From an uncultured Paracoccaceae bacterium (GTDB taxonomy: Bacteria; Pseudomonadota; Alphaproteobacteria; Rhodobacterales; Rhodobacteraceae), in the NCBI GenBank assembly GCA_947488605.1, contig CANKZJ010000002.1, positions 248,001 to 312,000 on the forward strand: DNA of 64,000 nucleotides, given 5' to 3'. The position numbers and the translations under genes are program-made. A model generated the notes under the pieces. It ran no database searches. It was not told the DNA's origin and worked only from the letters and a program-made list of their open reading frames with translations. Of this stretch, positions 8,941 to 18,376 are shown in pieces (the first letter of the stretch is position 1; each line of letters begins with the position of its first letter).

Positions 8941-9324
8941 ATGGGCCTTGCTCACAACATCAAACGCATTTTTACGTGGTGGGATGGTCAGTCTTTTGGC
9001 ACCCAACTTTGGACCAGCCGCAATGGTGAAAAAGTTGGCGAAGATGATCAAGGCAATATCTTTTACCGCAATGCTGACGATAGCCGCCGTTGGGTGATCT
9101 ATGACGGTGAAAATGAAGCATCTCGCATTGCACCTGCTTGGCATGGCTGGCTGCACAGGACGTGGGATGAGCCACCGAGTGAAGTGCCTTTGGTGCAGAA
9201 GTCATGGGAAAAGCCGCATCAAGCGAACCTGACGGGCACCATGGCTGCTTATGCACCCACAGGTTCGATCCGGCGTTCCGCACCGAAGGAAAAGTCCGAC
9301 TACGAGGCTTGGACACCGGAATAG
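8941..9324 (+). CDS. NADH:ubiquinone oxidoreductase accessory subunit, NDUFA12 family
   Basis: The product is 127 residues and matches the 17.2-kDa NDUFA12/B17.2 accessory subunit of complex I found in alphaproteobacteria. It has FTWWDGQSFGTQLWTSRNGEKVGEDDQGN at the start, RRWVIYDGENEASRIAPAWHGWLH in the centre and a Pro/Trp-rich tail. It sits on the peripheral arm of NADH dehydrogenase outside the nuo operon, as is common in this group. The ATG at 8941 is preceded by a GGAGACG site; an upstream ATG at 8911 adds ten residues without similarity. It probably shares a transcript with the DUF2155 gene 8 bases downstream. Confidence 0.9.
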   Translation: MGLAHNIKRIFTWWDGQSFGTQLWTSRNGEKVGEDDQGNIFYRNADDSRRWVIYDGENEASRIAPAWHGWLHRTWDEPPSEVPLVQKSWEKPHQANLTGTMAAYAPTGSIRRSAPKEKSDYEAWTPE

Positions 9325-9332
9325 GGATCAGC

Positions 9333-9821
9333 ATGCGGTTATCTCTGACATCACTGATTTTGGCTGGAGCGCTGGCCGCGACGACTGCGAATGCGCAAGA
9401 AATCGTGACGACACCACTGCAAGACGTGCCGTTGAATGAATTAATCGGGCAACTGATCGTCACGCCAAATGAACCGCAAGCCGAGGACTATTTGTCGACG
9501 TCGCGTGAGGCAGTTATCGTCGAGGTCGCGTCAGCTTCCGCAGGAGAATTGCGCGTCTTGGACAAGCTGACAGGCGTCGTTACAGACGTCTCGCTTGAGT
9601 TGGGTCAGACTGCACGATTGGGCTTTTTGGCGGTCAGACTAAATGACTGCAGGTTCCCGGTTGAAAACCCATCCGGGGATGCCTTTGCGCAGCTTCTGGT
9701 GAGTGACAGTAAAGAGAACGACACGCTGTTTTCAGGGTGGATGTTGGCATCTGCACCCGCATTGAACGCGATGGATCACCCTCGCTACGATGTCTGGGCA
9801 TTGCGCTGTATCACGTCATAA
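9333..9821 (+). CDS. DUF2155 domain protein, exported
   Basis: The product is about 162 residues, beginning with a clear signal peptide (MRLSLTSLILAGALAATTANA-QE). The mature part has the DUF2155 pattern, including a K-L-T-G-V-V strand, LGFLAVRLNDCRFPVENPSGDAFAQ and a C-terminal HPRYDVWALRC; two cysteines may pair in the periplasm. The function is unknown, but the gene repeatedly neighbours aat and the NDUFA12 gene in Rhodobacteraceae, as here. The frame is open further upstream inside the previous gene; the ATG at 9333 is chosen from the signal peptide. Its 3' end overlaps aat by 37 bases on opposite strands. Confidence 0.85.
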   Translation: MRLSLTSLILAGALAATTANAQEIVTTPLQDVPLNELIGQLIVTPNEPQAEDYLSTSREAVIVEVASASAGELRVLDKLTGVVTDVSLELGQTARLGFLAVRLNDCRFPVENPSGDAFAQLLVSDSKENDTLFSGWMLASAPALNAMDHPRYDVWALRCITS

Positions 9822-10435
9822 GCTGACGGTATCGGGCCGGGCGCTGTAAACGAGGCTTCTTTTTCCAAGGCTTCAACCAACTTTGCGCGGTAATGATCGC
9901 GTTGAATTTCGACAGCACCAAGACGCGCCAGATGAGGCGTGATGAATTGCGTATCGAATAGCTGAAACCCACCCAAGCGTAACCGATCAACCAGATATGT
10001 GAGCGCGACTTTGGATGCGTCCGTTGCACGGCTGAACATGCTTTCCCCGAAAAAGGCAGCACCGATTGTCACACCGTAGACCCCGCCGACCAACCGGGAT
10101 CCGTCCCAAACCTCAATAGAATGCGCAAACCCGGTCTTATGCAAACTACAGTAGAGCTCAAAGATTGTTTCATTAATCCATGTCTCGTCTCGGTCGGCAC
10201 ATCCTTGCACCACGTCTTCGAAGGCCTGATCGAAAGTGACTGTGTAGTCTTCACGCCGTAACCTGCGCGCTAGGCTGCGCGGAATATGGAACTGATCAAG
10301 TGGAAAGATGCCTCGCATGCGTGGATCGACCCAGAACACATCTGGATCGTCACGGCCCTCTGACATCGGGAAGACGCCCACCTGATAGGCCTGCAAAAGC
10401 AGGTCTGGGGTCAGGATGGGGTCGCCGTCCTTCAC
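9785..10435 (-). CDS. aat: Leucyl/phenylalanyl-tRNA--protein transferase
   Basis: The product is 216 residues. Aat transfers Leu or Phe from tRNA to N-terminal Lys or Arg of proteins, marking them for ClpS-ClpA degradation (N-degron pathway). Hallmarks are LLQAYQVGVFPMSEGRDDPDVFWVDP, the RGIFPLDQFHIPRSLARRLRR stretch, GFAHSIEVWDG.LVGGVYG and the catalytic-region GESMFSRATDASKVALTYL. It is the last gene of accB-accC-aat, with a 5-base gap to accC, so it is co-transcribed with fatty-acid synthesis genes. Confidence 0.94.
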   Translation of the reverse strand: MKDGDPILTPDLLLQAYQVGVFPMSEGRDDPDVFWVDPRMRGIFPLDQFHIPRSLARRLRREDYTVTFDQAFEDVVQGCADRDETWINETIFELYCSLHKTGFAHSIEVWDGSRLVGGVYGVTIGAAFFGESMFSRATDASKVALTYLVDRLRLGGFQLFDTQFITPHLARLGAVEIQRDHYRAKLVEALEKEASFTAPGPIPSAYDVIQRNAQTS

Positions 10436-10440
10436 CGGCC

Positions 10441-11787
10441 CTAGTTCAGGTTTTCTTCAAGCCAGTGCTCAAGCCAATGAATGTTGTAGTCACCGGTTTG
10501 AACCGCTTCTTCGGCCAAAAGTGCGTGGAATAGCGGGATAGTCGTGTCGACCCCGTCGACGATCAACTCGCCCAATGCGCGTTCCAGACGCGCAAGCGCC
10601 TCTGGCCGGTCACGGCCATGCACGATGAGTTTGCCGATCAAACTGTCGTAATACGGCGGAATGCGGTAGCCATCGTAAAGCGCGGAGTCCATCCGCACAC
10701 CAAGTCCACCGGGCGCATGATACTGGGTGATCGTGCCGGGGCAGGGCGCAAAGTTGGGCAGCTTTTCTGCGTTAATCCGCACTTCAATCGCATGCCCGTT
10801 GATCTTGAGATCATCCTGACCAAACGACATCGGCATGCCTGACGCGACGCGCAACTGTTCTCGCACCAAATCGACACCAAAGATGCCTTCTGTAACGGGA
10901 TGTTCCACCTGAAGACGGGTGTTCATTTCAATGAAATAGAACTCGTCATTCTCAAACAGGAATTCGATCGTACCAGCGCCGATATAGTTGATCTTGGCGA
11001 CAGCATCGGCACAAACTTTACCGATCCGGTCGCGCAGCTCTGGTGTGATGCAGGGGCCGGGTGCTTCTTCAAAGACCTTTTGGTGGCGGCGTTGCAGCGA
11101 ACAATCGCGCTCACCAAGATGCACTGCGTTGCCTTTGCCATCGCCAAACACCTGAATTTCGATGTGGCGCGGCGTCGTCAGGTATTTTTCGATGTAAACT
11201 TCATCATTCCCAAAAGCGGCTTTGCCTTCAGAGCGCGCCGAATGAAACGCTTTTTCCATGTCATCGGCCGTCTGTGCGACTTTCATACCGCGCCCGCCAC
11301 CGCCGGCGGTTGCTTTGATGATCACGGGATAGCCGACCTCGGCGCCGATACGTTGCGCATCTGCCAATGTTGGTACACCACCGTCGGAGCCGGGGACGCA
11401 AGGAACGCCCAGTTCTTTCATCGTGTCCTTGGCCGTGATCTTGTCACCCATCATGCGGATGTGGGCAGCAGTTGGTCCAATGAAAGTCAGACTATGATCT
11501 TCGACAGCCTGCACGAAAGCGGCGTTCTCGGACAGGAAGCCATAGCCGGGGTGGATGGCTTGTGCGCCGGTGATTTCGCACGCGGAAATGATGGCCGGGA
11601 ATGAAAGATAGCTTTGTGCGGACGCGGGTGGGCCGATGCAGATCGCCTCATCCGCCATGCGGACGTGCATTGCGTCTGCGTCTGCCGTTGAATGCACCGC
11701 GACGGATTTGACACCCATCTCGCGACAAGCGCGAACAACCCTCAGGGCGATTTCGCCGCGGTTCGCGATAAGTATTTTATCGAACAT
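10441..11787 (-). CDS. accC: Acetyl-CoA carboxylase, biotin carboxylase subunit
   Basis: The product is 448 residues. AccC uses ATP and bicarbonate to carboxylate biotin on AccB, the first half-reaction of malonyl-CoA formation. The N-terminal domain begins [23 protein letters not shown]. The ATP-grasp domain carries the glycine-rich [12 protein letters not shown] loop near residue 160, [20 protein letters not shown] and the [29 protein letters not shown] active-site block. The C-terminal domain ends with the [23 protein letters not shown] pattern. It follows accB by 10 bases. Confidence 0.97.
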   Translation of the reverse strand: MFDKILIANRGEIALRVVRACREMGVKSVAVHSTADADAMHVRMADEAICIGPPASAQSYLSFPAIISACEITGAQAIHPGYGFLSENAAFVQAVEDHSLTFIGPTAAHIRMMGDKITAKDTMKELGVPCVPGSDGGVPTLADAQRIGAEVGYPVIIKATAGGGGRGMKVAQTADDMEKAFHSARSEGKAAFGNDEVYIEKYLTTPRHIEIQVFGDGKGNAVHLGERDCSLQRRHQKVFEEAPGPCITPELRDRIGKVCADAVAKINYIGAGTIEFLFENDEFYFIEMNTRLQVEHPVTEGIFGVDLVREQLRVASGMPMSFGQDDLKINGHAIEVRINAEKLPNFAPCPGTITQYHAPGGLGVRMDSALYDGYRIPPYYDSLIGKLIVHGRDRPEALARLERALGELIVDGVDTTIPLFHALLAEEAVQTGDYNIHWLEHWLEENLN

Positions 11788-11797
11788 GGGTCAGCCC

Positions 11798-12286
11798 TTA
11801 TTCGAGGATCACGAGAGGTGCGCCAAATTCGACAGCCGCACCATCTTCGACCAAAATCCGTTTGATCGTGCCCGCGCGTGGGGCCGGAATATGGTTCATC
11901 GTCTTCATTGCCTCAATAATAAGCAATGTGTCGCCTTCCTTCACCGTCGCACCAACAGTCGCAAAGGGCGCTGCACCTGGCTCTGCGGCCATATAGACGG
12001 TGCCAACCATCGGCGAAGTAACAGCGCCCGGATGGCTTGCGGGATCTGCGTTGTCTGTAGAGGCTACGGGAGCCACCGGCGCGGAAGCGGCCATTGGTGC
12101 CGCGGCAGCCGCTGGAACGGAGGCTTGCACAACCGTCTGCATCTGCCGACTGACGCGGACATTCAGACTGTCGTTTTCACCGTAGTCGCGCTTCACTTGT
12201 AGCTCGGTCAAATCGTTCTCGCGCAGAAGTTCTGCAAGTGCTTGGATAAAGCTGACGTCGCTTTCGTGAGAAGTTTTATTGCTCAT
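11798..12286 (-). CDS. accB: Acetyl-CoA carboxylase, biotin carboxyl carrier protein
   Basis: The product is about 162 residues. An N-terminal dimerisation segment (FIQALAELLRENDLTELQVK) is followed by an Ala/Pro-rich flexible linker. The C-terminal biotinyl domain contains the biotinylated lysine in IIEAMKTMNHIPA and the thumb-like SPMVGTVYMAAEPGAAPF. BCCP carries CO2-biotin between AccC and the carboxyltransferase. The ATG at 12286 has a GAGGAAAAC site directly upstream; the longer frame to 12349 is not supported. First gene of the accB-accC-aat operon. Confidence 0.95.
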   Translation of the reverse strand: MSNKTSHESDVSFIQALAELLRENDLTELQVKRDYGENDSLNVRVSRQMQTVVQASVPAAAAAPMAASAPVAPVASTDNADPASHPGAVTSPMVGTVYMAAEPGAAPFATVGATVKEGDTLLIIEAMKTMNHIPAPRAGTIKRILVEDGAAVEFGAPLVILE

Positions 12287-12403
12287 GTTTTCCTCGGCCG
12301 GTTGCCCATATTGTCGCCGCCTTCGCGACGTTACGTCACAAGGGATCAAGACGCTTATAGGGCAACCCTACGAGGGTGGAAAGCACAGGTCGACGAAAAA
12401 CAA

Positions 12404-12739
12404 TCAGGCTTGATCTTGATCGCGATTTTGGCTTGTCGTGGCGTCAGTTCCGGGCATTTGATTGACGACTTGGTCGACTTCGCCCCCATAGGGTAACATC
12501 GGAACGTCATAAGGGCGCAATGTTCGATCTGGTGGAGCAATTTCAGCAGGTTTTTCTGGCTGATCTGAACCCGATAATTGCGCGCTGACGATCTGCGCCA
12601 CAAATGGTTTGTTGCTCGGCATGGTTGCCGTGGCATCGCTTTGTTCGACCGCTTGCACTTTGGTCGTGATTGCTCGTGGAAGTGAAGGCGCTGCCTGCAC
12701 TGGTCCGGAAGCGGGTGGAATATTGAGCGTTGTTTCCAT
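12404..12739 (-). CDS. Hypothetical protein, Pro/Ala/Gln-rich
   Basis: An open frame of 111 codons, starting ATG with a GGGGA stretch upstream. The product has no signal peptide, no membrane helix and no recognised domain. It is low in complexity, with many Pro, Ala, Gln and Thr residues and a Pro-rich centre (EIAPPDRTLRPYDVPMLPYGG). It lies between accB and livF, all on the same strand. The composition suggests a disordered or poorly conserved protein; a chance open frame cannot be excluded. No function assigned. Confidence 0.45.
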   Translation of the reverse strand: METTLNIPPASGPVQAAPSLPRAITTKVQAVEQSDATATMPSNKPFVAQIVSAQLSGSDQPEKPAEIAPPDRTLRPYDVPMLPYGGEVDQVVNQMPGTDATTSQNRDQDQA

Positions 12740-12795
12740 ATCTAGAGGTCCCCAAATGTGACTACATCTGGAAGCCAGAATCGCCCCAGGGAGTT

Positions 12796-12827
12796 ACCAA
12801 ACACTTAATCTGGACTAAGTGTTTGGT
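12796..12827. terminator. Long stem-loop downstream of livF
   Basis: ACCAAACACTTA at 12796-12807 and TAAGTGTTTGGT at 12816-12827 form a perfect 12-bp stem around an 8-base loop. It lies 25 bases beyond the livF stop on the minus strand. There is no T-run on either side, so it may be an imperfect terminator or an RNA-stabilising end for the liv transcript. Confidence 0.55.
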
Positions 12828-12851
12828 TCGCATTTAATCTTAACGACAGGC

Positions 12852-13601
12852 CTAGATTGCGAGGTATTGCTCGCGCAGTTGCGTATTCTCAAGCACTTCT
12901 TTTGCAGATCCGTCAAAGACGACTTTTCCAATATCGAGAATGACCGCCCGGTCAGCAAGCTTGAGCGCTGCAACGGCGTTTTGTTCTACAATCACAGTTG
13001 TGATGCCTTGGTCGCGGATAACGCCCAGTGTTTTGGCAATTTCTTGCACGATCACCGGTGCCAGACCTTCATAGGGTTCATCCAGCAGCAAGACTTTGAT
13101 GTCACGAGCCAAGGCACGCGCAATGGCAAGCATCTGCTGTTCACCACCTGAAAGTGTCACACCATCCTGCTTACGGCGTTCTTCAAGACGCGGGAACAGG
13201 TCGTAAATCCGTTCCAGCGACCAGCCTTTCGGCGGGGCAATCTGGGCAAGCTGTAGGTTCTCTTCGACCGTAAGGCCGGGGATGATACGCCGATCCTCTG
13301 GCACAAGAGAGATGCCGTTGGTTGCCGCTTCGTGGCTCTTCATCTCGTGCAACGGTTTATGGTCGAGCCAGATTTCACCATGTGTCAGTGCCGGATCATC
13401 CAACCTTGCAATGGCCCGCAGCGTTGATGTTTTTCCAGCGCCGTTTCTTCCCAGCAACGCGAGGATTTCACCTTCGTGGATATTAAAGCTGACGTTCTGG
13501 ACGATGTAGCTTTCACCGTAATAGGCCTCAATTTCCCAAACGCTTAGGTAGGCGGGGTGGGTTGCGGCGTTGTTGGTGTTCTTGTTGAAAGGTGCGTTCA
13601 T
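12852..13601 (-). CDS. livF: Branched-chain amino-acid/amide-type ABC transporter, ATPase LivF
   Basis: The product is about 249 residues. It is an ABC ATPase with Walker A GRNGAGKTSTLRA, signature LSGGEQQMLAIARAL, Walker B VLLLDEPYEGLAP and an H-loop replaced by VEQNAVAAL (Gln instead of His, typical of LivF). A 20-residue N-terminal extension precedes the domain. With LivG it powers uptake through LivHM. It is the last gene of the operon and is separated from livG by a 72-base spacer with two hairpins. Confidence 0.92.
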   Translation of the reverse strand: MNAPFNKNTNNAATHPAYLSVWEIEAYYGESYIVQNVSFNIHEGEILALLGRNGAGKTSTLRAIARLDDPALTHGEIWLDHKPLHEMKSHEAATNGISLVPEDRRIIPGLTVEENLQLAQIAPPKGWSLERIYDLFPRLEERRKQDGVTLSGGEQQMLAIARALARDIKVLLLDEPYEGLAPVIVQEIAKTLGVIRDQGITTVIVEQNAVAALKLADRAVILDIGKVVFDGSAKEVLENTQLREQYLAI

Positions 13602-13627
13602 TGTGATAACTCCGGTGTTAGGCTGAC

Positions 13628-13670
13628 AAACTCTGGTTAGAGTTTTGCCAAGACGCGTGATGTGTCTTGG
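13628..13670. other. Two tandem hairpins in the livG-livF spacer
   Basis: The first pairs AAACTCT (13628-13634) with AGAGTTT (13639-13645). The second pairs CCAAGAC (13648-13654) with GTCTTGG (13664-13670). Both are perfect 7-bp stems. They fill most of the 72-base gap between two co-transcribed genes and could set relative mRNA stability. No T-run follows them on the coding strand. Confidence 0.45.
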
Positions 13671-13673
13671 AGG

Positions 13674-14432
13674 TTAGACTTGCGCCTCTCCCAAATAAGC
13701 CTCGCGCACCTTTGGGTGCCCTTTGATGTTGTCGGGGGTGTCTTCGACCAATGGCATACCCTGCGCAAGCACGGTGATCCGTTCCGCGAGTGAGAACACA
13801 ACGTTCATGTCATGTTCGATAATTGCCATCGTGATCCCACGCTTTTCGCGGATTTCCTTAAGCAAGCTGATCGTATTTTGCGTATCAGCCCGTGCCATGC
13901 CTGCTGTTGGCTCATCGAGCAGCAAAAGCTTAGGGTCCTGCACCAGACACATCGCCATTTCCAAACGCCGTTTGTCGCCGCGTGACAGGCTTGAGGCGAG
14001 CATGTCTTTTTTCTCAAGCATGTTCACGTCAGCGAGGATCGCGTCCGCCTGTGCCTGAATGCCTTTTTCTGCAAAGATGCTTTCAATCGCATGCATCCGA
14101 AACGCGCCATCACGTTTGGCAAAGCAGGGGATCATCACGTTTTCGAACACGGTAAGATCGGTGAAAATCTCGGGTGTTTGAAACACGCGGCTGATGCCCA
14201 TCTGGTTGATCTCGTGCGGTTTGCGTCCCAGCACGGACTGCCCATCAAACATAACAGATCCGCTATCGGGGATCAGTTTGCCTACCAGCACGTTCAGCAA
14301 CGTGGACTTACCAGCACCGTTAGGGCCGATGATGGCGTGCAGCGACCCTTCCGCGACACTCAAATTTACATCGCCAAGCGCCTGCAGACCGCCGAACCGC
14401 TTATTGATGCCTTTAACTTCTAACAAACCCAT
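13674..14432 (-). CDS. livG: Branched-chain amino-acid/amide-type ABC transporter, ATPase LivG
   Basis: The product is 252 residues with the ABC pattern: Walker A GPNGAGKSTLLNVL, Q-loop FQTPEIFTDLTVFENVMIP, a signature read as LSRGDKRRLEMAMCL (variant of LSGG), Walker B LLLLDEPTAGMA and switch His in IIEHDMNVV. The Arg/Asp variant in the signature is unusual for LivG and may mark the urea/amide subgroup. It lies 12 bases after livM and feeds energy to the permease pair. Confidence 0.92.
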   Translation of the reverse strand: MGLLEVKGINKRFGGLQALGDVNLSVAEGSLHAIIGPNGAGKSTLLNVLVGKLIPDSGSVMFDGQSVLGRKPHEINQMGISRVFQTPEIFTDLTVFENVMIPCFAKRDGAFRMHAIESIFAEKGIQAQADAILADVNMLEKKDMLASSLSRGDKRRLEMAMCLVQDPKLLLLDEPTAGMARADTQNTISLLKEIREKRGITMAIIEHDMNVVFSLAERITVLAQGMPLVEDTPDNIKGHPKVREAYLGEAQV

Positions 14433-14444
14433 GTGTCTGTCTCC

Positions 14445-15644
14445 TTATTCGGCTGGTTCGGTTGCATTAGGCTTCGCATCTTCCGGCTTCTTGCGCCGAA
14501 CGAGTGCTGCGATTTTCTGGCCACCTTGGACAAGGCCACCGGGCAGGAAGATCACGACCATCATAAAGACAAGACCCAACGTCAGGTGCCAGCCTTTGCC
14601 AATGAAAGGATAAATCATCGCGACCACAAAATTCTCAAGCCCATCTGGCAGGAAGGCGAACCAACCGTGCAAAATCGTCTCGTTGATCTTGGAGAAGATA
14701 TTCTCGAAGTACTTGATCATACCAGCGCCCAAGACGGGACCAATCAATGTACCTGCACCACCGAGGATGGTCATCAAGACGACCTCGCCGGATGCTGTCC
14801 ACTGCATGCGCTCTGCACCGGCAAGTGGGTCCATCGAGGCCATCAAGCCACCGGCAAGACCCGCGTACATGCCCGAAATCACAAAGGCCGCCAGCGTGTA
14901 CGGTTTGGAGTTCAATCCGGTATAGCTCATCCGTGTTTGGTTGGATTTGATAGCACGCAGCATCATCCCGAATGGCGAGCGGAAAATGCGAATCGAGATG
15001 TAGAATGACAGCACCATGAACAACGCCGCAAGATAGTAGCCCGTATTGAACGTGAAGAGCCATGATCCAAGCTCAAGTTCATAGCTTGATCGCATCTCTA
15101 GTCCAAACAGTGCAGGGACCGGAATGTTGCCAGACGCTGTCTGTGCTGCACCAAAGATCCGTGGGTCATCCAATGCCAGCTGCAATCCTGTCTCGCCGCC
15201 GGTGATTGGGGTGAGAACCGAATATGCCAGCGCGAACGACATCTGTGCAAACGCAAGTGTCAGGATCGAGAAGTAAATACCCGACCGCCGGAGCGAGATG
15301 TACCCGATCAAAAGCGAGAACAGTCCCGCAATGACAACACTGATCGCAATCGCCGGCAGCACGTTCATGCTGAGCAATTTGAACATCCAGACCGCGCCAT
15401 ATGAACCAGCGCCCAAGAAGGCAGCGTGACCAAATGAGAGGTATCCGGTCAGGCCAAAGAGGATGTTAAATCCGATGGCAAAGATGCCAAAGATTACAAA
15501 GCGCTGCATCAGGTCAGGGTAGCCTGCGTTGAATTGCGCCATCTCTGATCCTTCGGGGAAGGGGTTCAGCAAGAATGGTGCAAAGAGCGTCAAGCCAATC
15601 ACGATGAGCAGCAGACGAAAGTCTTTCTTTTCTAATCCGAGCAT
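14445..15644 (-). CDS. livM: Branched-chain amino-acid/amide-type ABC transporter permease LivM
   Basis: The product is 399 residues with eight or more transmembrane helices. It carries the LivM family core [39 protein letters not shown] and [18 protein letters not shown], followed by [22 protein letters not shown], the coupling region to the ATPase. The C-terminal cytoplasmic tail is charged ([17 protein letters not shown]). It starts 4 bases after livH. Confidence 0.92.
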   Translation of the reverse strand: MLGLEKKDFRLLLIVIGLTLFAPFLLNPFPEGSEMAQFNAGYPDLMQRFVIFGIFAIGFNILFGLTGYLSFGHAAFLGAGSYGAVWMFKLLSMNVLPAIAISVVIAGLFSLLIGYISLRRSGIYFSILTLAFAQMSFALAYSVLTPITGGETGLQLALDDPRIFGAAQTASGNIPVPALFGLEMRSSYELELGSWLFTFNTGYYLAALFMVLSFYISIRIFRSPFGMMLRAIKSNQTRMSYTGLNSKPYTLAAFVISGMYAGLAGGLMASMDPLAGAERMQWTASGEVVLMTILGGAGTLIGPVLGAGMIKYFENIFSKINETILHGWFAFLPDGLENFVVAMIYPFIGKGWHLTLGLVFMMVVIFLPGGLVQGGQKIAALVRRKKPEDAKPNATEPAE

Positions 15645-15648
15645 TGGC

Positions 15649-16680
15649 TTATTCCTCCATTACGCCTTTGCGACCCATCAGGCCACGTGGACGCGTCAAC
15701 AAAATGATGATTGCGACAAGGTAAATGATGATCTGGTTGATACCTGGCAGGATATCGATGACTTGGCTCATAGAGGCAAAGCTTTCCAGGACACCCAGCA
15801 TAAAGCCAGCAGCCACCGCACCGGGCAGGGACCCCATACCGCCGACAACCACCACAACAAAGCTTAGGACCAAGAAGTCCATGCCCATGTGGTAATTGGG
15901 CGAGTTAATGGGCGCGTACATCACACCCGCCAAACCCGCGACGGCGGCCGCTATCCCGAACATCACCGTAAAGCGCTTGTCGATGTCGATCCCAAGGATA
16001 CCTACGGTTTCGCGGTCGGCCATACCGGCCCGCACGACCATGCCGAAGGTTGTGAATTGCAAGAAGGCAAATACCGCACCGATGATAAAGACCGAGAAGA
16101 AGAAGTAGACGAGGCGCCAGTAAGGATAAATGATCTGGTTTGGATCAAATCCGAGGATCACACCAAAGTCGAAGCTGCCGATGAAAGCATCAGGGGCAGG
16201 TGTCGGGATTGGGTTCGCGCCGTAGAAGTACTTGACGATCTCTTGGATGACGATGGCAAGGCCGAATGTCACAAGGATCTGGTCAGCATGCGGGCGCTTG
16301 TAGAAGTGCTTGATCAGCCCGCGCTCCATCGCAAAACCGATCAGAACCATAACGGGGATCGCGACCACAATCGAAATCGGGACGGCCCAATCGATGATCG
16401 CATCACCTGTCGTTTGGCCGAATAAATCGTAAATATAAGGCACATCAACCTGTAAGGGATTGCCTAGAAAATCGGTCCGCGTTTCGTCCACTACCTTGTG
16501 GCTCAATGTCAAAAGCCTGCTGACCGTTACAGCCACAAAGGCGCCTAGCATGAACAGTGCGCCGTGGGCGAAGTTCACAACCCCCAGCGTTCCAAAGATG
16601 AGCGTCAGACCCAGCGCAATCAGGGCATAGGCCGAGCCCTTGTCGAGCCCGTTAAGAATTTGAAGAATGAACTGGTCCAT
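15649..16680 (-). CDS. livH: Branched-chain amino-acid/amide-type ABC transporter permease LivH
   Basis: The product is 343 residues with about eight transmembrane helices. LivH landmarks are [41 protein letters not shown] at the start and [22 protein letters not shown] near the end. An inserted segment near residues 55-90 (after [18 protein letters not shown]) is longer than in E. coli LivH; such a loop is common in alphaproteobacterial members. It lies 130 bases after the binding-protein gene, with a stem-loop between. Confidence 0.92.
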   Translation of the reverse strand: MDQFILQILNGLDKGSAYALIALGLTLIFGTLGVVNFAHGALFMLGAFVAVTVSRLLTLSHKVVDETRTDFLGNPLQVDVPYIYDLFGQTTGDAIIDWAVPISIVVAIPVMVLIGFAMERGLIKHFYKRPHADQILVTFGLAIVIQEIVKYFYGANPIPTPAPDAFIGSFDFGVILGFDPNQIIYPYWRLVYFFFSVFIIGAVFAFLQFTTFGMVVRAGMADRETVGILGIDIDKRFTVMFGIAAAVAGLAGVMYAPINSPNYHMGMDFLVLSFVVVVVGGMGSLPGAVAAGFMLGVLESFASMSQVIDILPGINQIIIYLVAIIILLTRPRGLMGRKGVMEE

Positions 16681-16771
16681 TTGGTGACCTCTGATCAGTT
16701 AGGGGAGTGAGCTGCGGGTGCTCTGCGTCATACCACAGCCGACAATGGCGTTGCATGACCCTAAGGGAGTT

Positions 16772-16796
16772 CAGGCCACCCGCATGGGGTGACCTG
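16772..16796 (-). other. Stem-loop between binding-protein gene and livH
   Basis: On the transcript (minus strand) CAGGTCACCC pairs with GGGTGGCCTG over ten positions with one G-U and a 5-base loop. It follows the binding-protein stop by 14 bases and has no T-run. Such hairpins commonly protect the upstream message, giving more binding protein than permease. Confidence 0.55.
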
Positions 16797-16809
16797 ATGA
16801 TTTTTTGGC

Positions 16810-18156
16810 TTATGCGCCTGGGTTACATGAACCCAATGCACCACCGGCAAACTGCGGGTGATCTGCTGGGTAAGTAACTTGTGCAGCAGGTGTAACTTCA
16901 ACGATTTCAAGAAGGTCGAACTCGTTGTCCGGGTTCTCTTTACCCTTCACAACCAACACGTCCTTGAAGCACTGGTGGTCTTCGCCACGGTACAGTGTTG
17001 GGCCGTTGCCCAAGCCGTCGAATTCGAAGTCTTCGAGCGCTTCGTCAACCGCGCATGGGTTGAACGAACCGGCGCGTGTGACCGCATCTGCATACAGCAG
17101 CGTCTGCACGTAGCATGTGTGCGCCGCCTGTGACGGCGGGAAGCCGTACTTTGTACCGAACGAACGAACGAACGCTTGTGAGCCTGCATCCTGCAAGGAC
17201 CAGTGCCAGTTTGTGGAACCAAAGATGCCTTTAACGTTTGCACCCGCACCTTTCGCCATCAGGCGAGAGTACAGTGGAACAACGATCTCAAAGTTCTGAC
17301 CGTTGGCTTGTGCTTCACGCAGACCAAACTGAACAGCGTTGGTCAGCGAGTTCACCATGTTACCGCCGTAGTGGTTCAGAACCAGAACGTCAGCACCAGA
17401 GTTCAGAACAGGCGCGATGTAGGAGGAGAAGTCAGTCTGTGTCAGCGGTGTCAGTACCGTGTTCACAGTTTCCCAACCCATTGCTTCTGTAGACGTCCGA
17501 ACAGCTTCTTCTGTGGTGTAACCCCAGTTGTAGTCCGCTGTCAGGTGGTATGCTTTACGGCTATTACCGTAAGCAGCCTCAAGCACAGGTGCGAGAGCCG
17601 CGCCAGACATGTATGAGTTAAAGAAGTGACGGAAACCGTTGGCCCGCTTGTCTTTACCTGTTGTGTCGTTGGAGTGCGTCAGGCCGGCCATGAAGATGAT
17701 ACCAGCTTCTTGGCAAAGCGCTTGAACAGCAACAGCAACACCAGAAGAAGATCCACCAGTGATCATCACAGCGCCGTCTTTTTCGATCATCGACCGCGCA
17801 GATGCACGCGCCGCGTCAGACTTTGTCTGTGTGTCGCCAGTCACATACTTTACTTCGCGACCCAGAATACCTGTGCCGTCCAGAGCTTGTGAAGAGAACG
17901 TTGGCATCATGCCGCCGTCGCCGCCACCGTTCAGGTGCTCAACTGCCAGCTCATAAGCGCGCAACTCGTCTGCGCCCTCGTCGGCGTATGGTCCCGTCTG
18001 CGGCACATTGAAGCCCAGAATGACTTCGCTTTCGCCGGGTGCGTTAGTAAAGCCAGCATGTGCATCAGCACGCAGATACTGCGGCAGGGCGAGGCCAGCA
18101 CTGGCAACCATACCAGTCTTGAGAACGCCACGACGCGAGAAATTTGATTTGGACAT
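16810..18156 (-). CDS. ABC transporter substrate-binding protein, Tat-exported, amide/amino-acid type
   Basis: The product is 448 residues. A twin-arginine signal peptide is visible (SRRGVLKTGMVASAGLAL, cleavage near ADAHA). The mature part is a type I periplasmic binding protein: EVILGFNVPQTGPYADEGADELRAYELAVEHLNGGG, then KSDAARASARSMIEKDGAVMITGGSSSGVAVAVQ, and RKAYHLTADYNWGYT at the hinge. It is the first gene of the liv operon. The overall pattern resembles amide/urea-type binders as much as leucine binders, so the ligand is open. The ScfR-like regulator faces it across an inverted repeat. Confidence 0.9.
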   Translation of the reverse strand: MSKSNFSRRGVLKTGMVASAGLALPQYLRADAHAGFTNAPGESEVILGFNVPQTGPYADEGADELRAYELAVEHLNGGGDGGMMPTFSSQALDGTGILGREVKYVTGDTQTKSDAARASARSMIEKDGAVMITGGSSSGVAVAVQALCQEAGIIFMAGLTHSNDTTGKDKRANGFRHFFNSYMSGAALAPVLEAAYGNSRKAYHLTADYNWGYTTEEAVRTSTEAMGWETVNTVLTPLTQTDFSSYIAPVLNSGADVLVLNHYGGNMVNSLTNAVQFGLREAQANGQNFEIVVPLYSRLMAKGAGANVKGIFGSTNWHWSLQDAGSQAFVRSFGTKYGFPPSQAAHTCYVQTLLYADAVTRAGSFNPCAVDEALEDFEFDGLGNGPTLYRGEDHQCFKDVLVVKGKENPDNEFDLLEIVEVTPAAQVTYPADHPQFAGGALGSCNPGA

Positions 18157-18281
18157 TATTATCCTCCCTAGAGATTACTGTCGGATGGGCCGTCTCGACC
18201 CAGGCAACAAGTGCCTTCAGACACTTTGTCATTTTTGTGGCGTTCGACACATTCATCAACAAACCATTGAGCAAGCTGGAC

Positions 18282-18307
18282 TTATTTGTAAATTCATATA
18301 CAAATAA
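18282..18307. promoter_or_regulatory. Inverted-repeat operator between liv-type operon and ScfR-like gene
   Basis: TTATTTGTA at 18282-18290 and TACAAATAA at 18299-18307 form a perfect 9-bp inverted repeat with an 8-base spacer. It lies in the only intergenic region shared by the divergent binding-protein and regulator genes, in a very A+T-rich stretch. It is a natural candidate for the regulator's binding site; direct evidence is lacking. Confidence 0.6.
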
Positions 18308-18376
18308 TTAGTCAATTCTGTAAAACGGTTTTCTCGCACATGCAGAAAGCCTCTGAAACCATTGAGGGATTTCGCT

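Noticed and set aside
10900..11604. 234-codon plus-strand frame opposite accC
   Set aside because: Fully inside accC, whose protein match is unambiguous.
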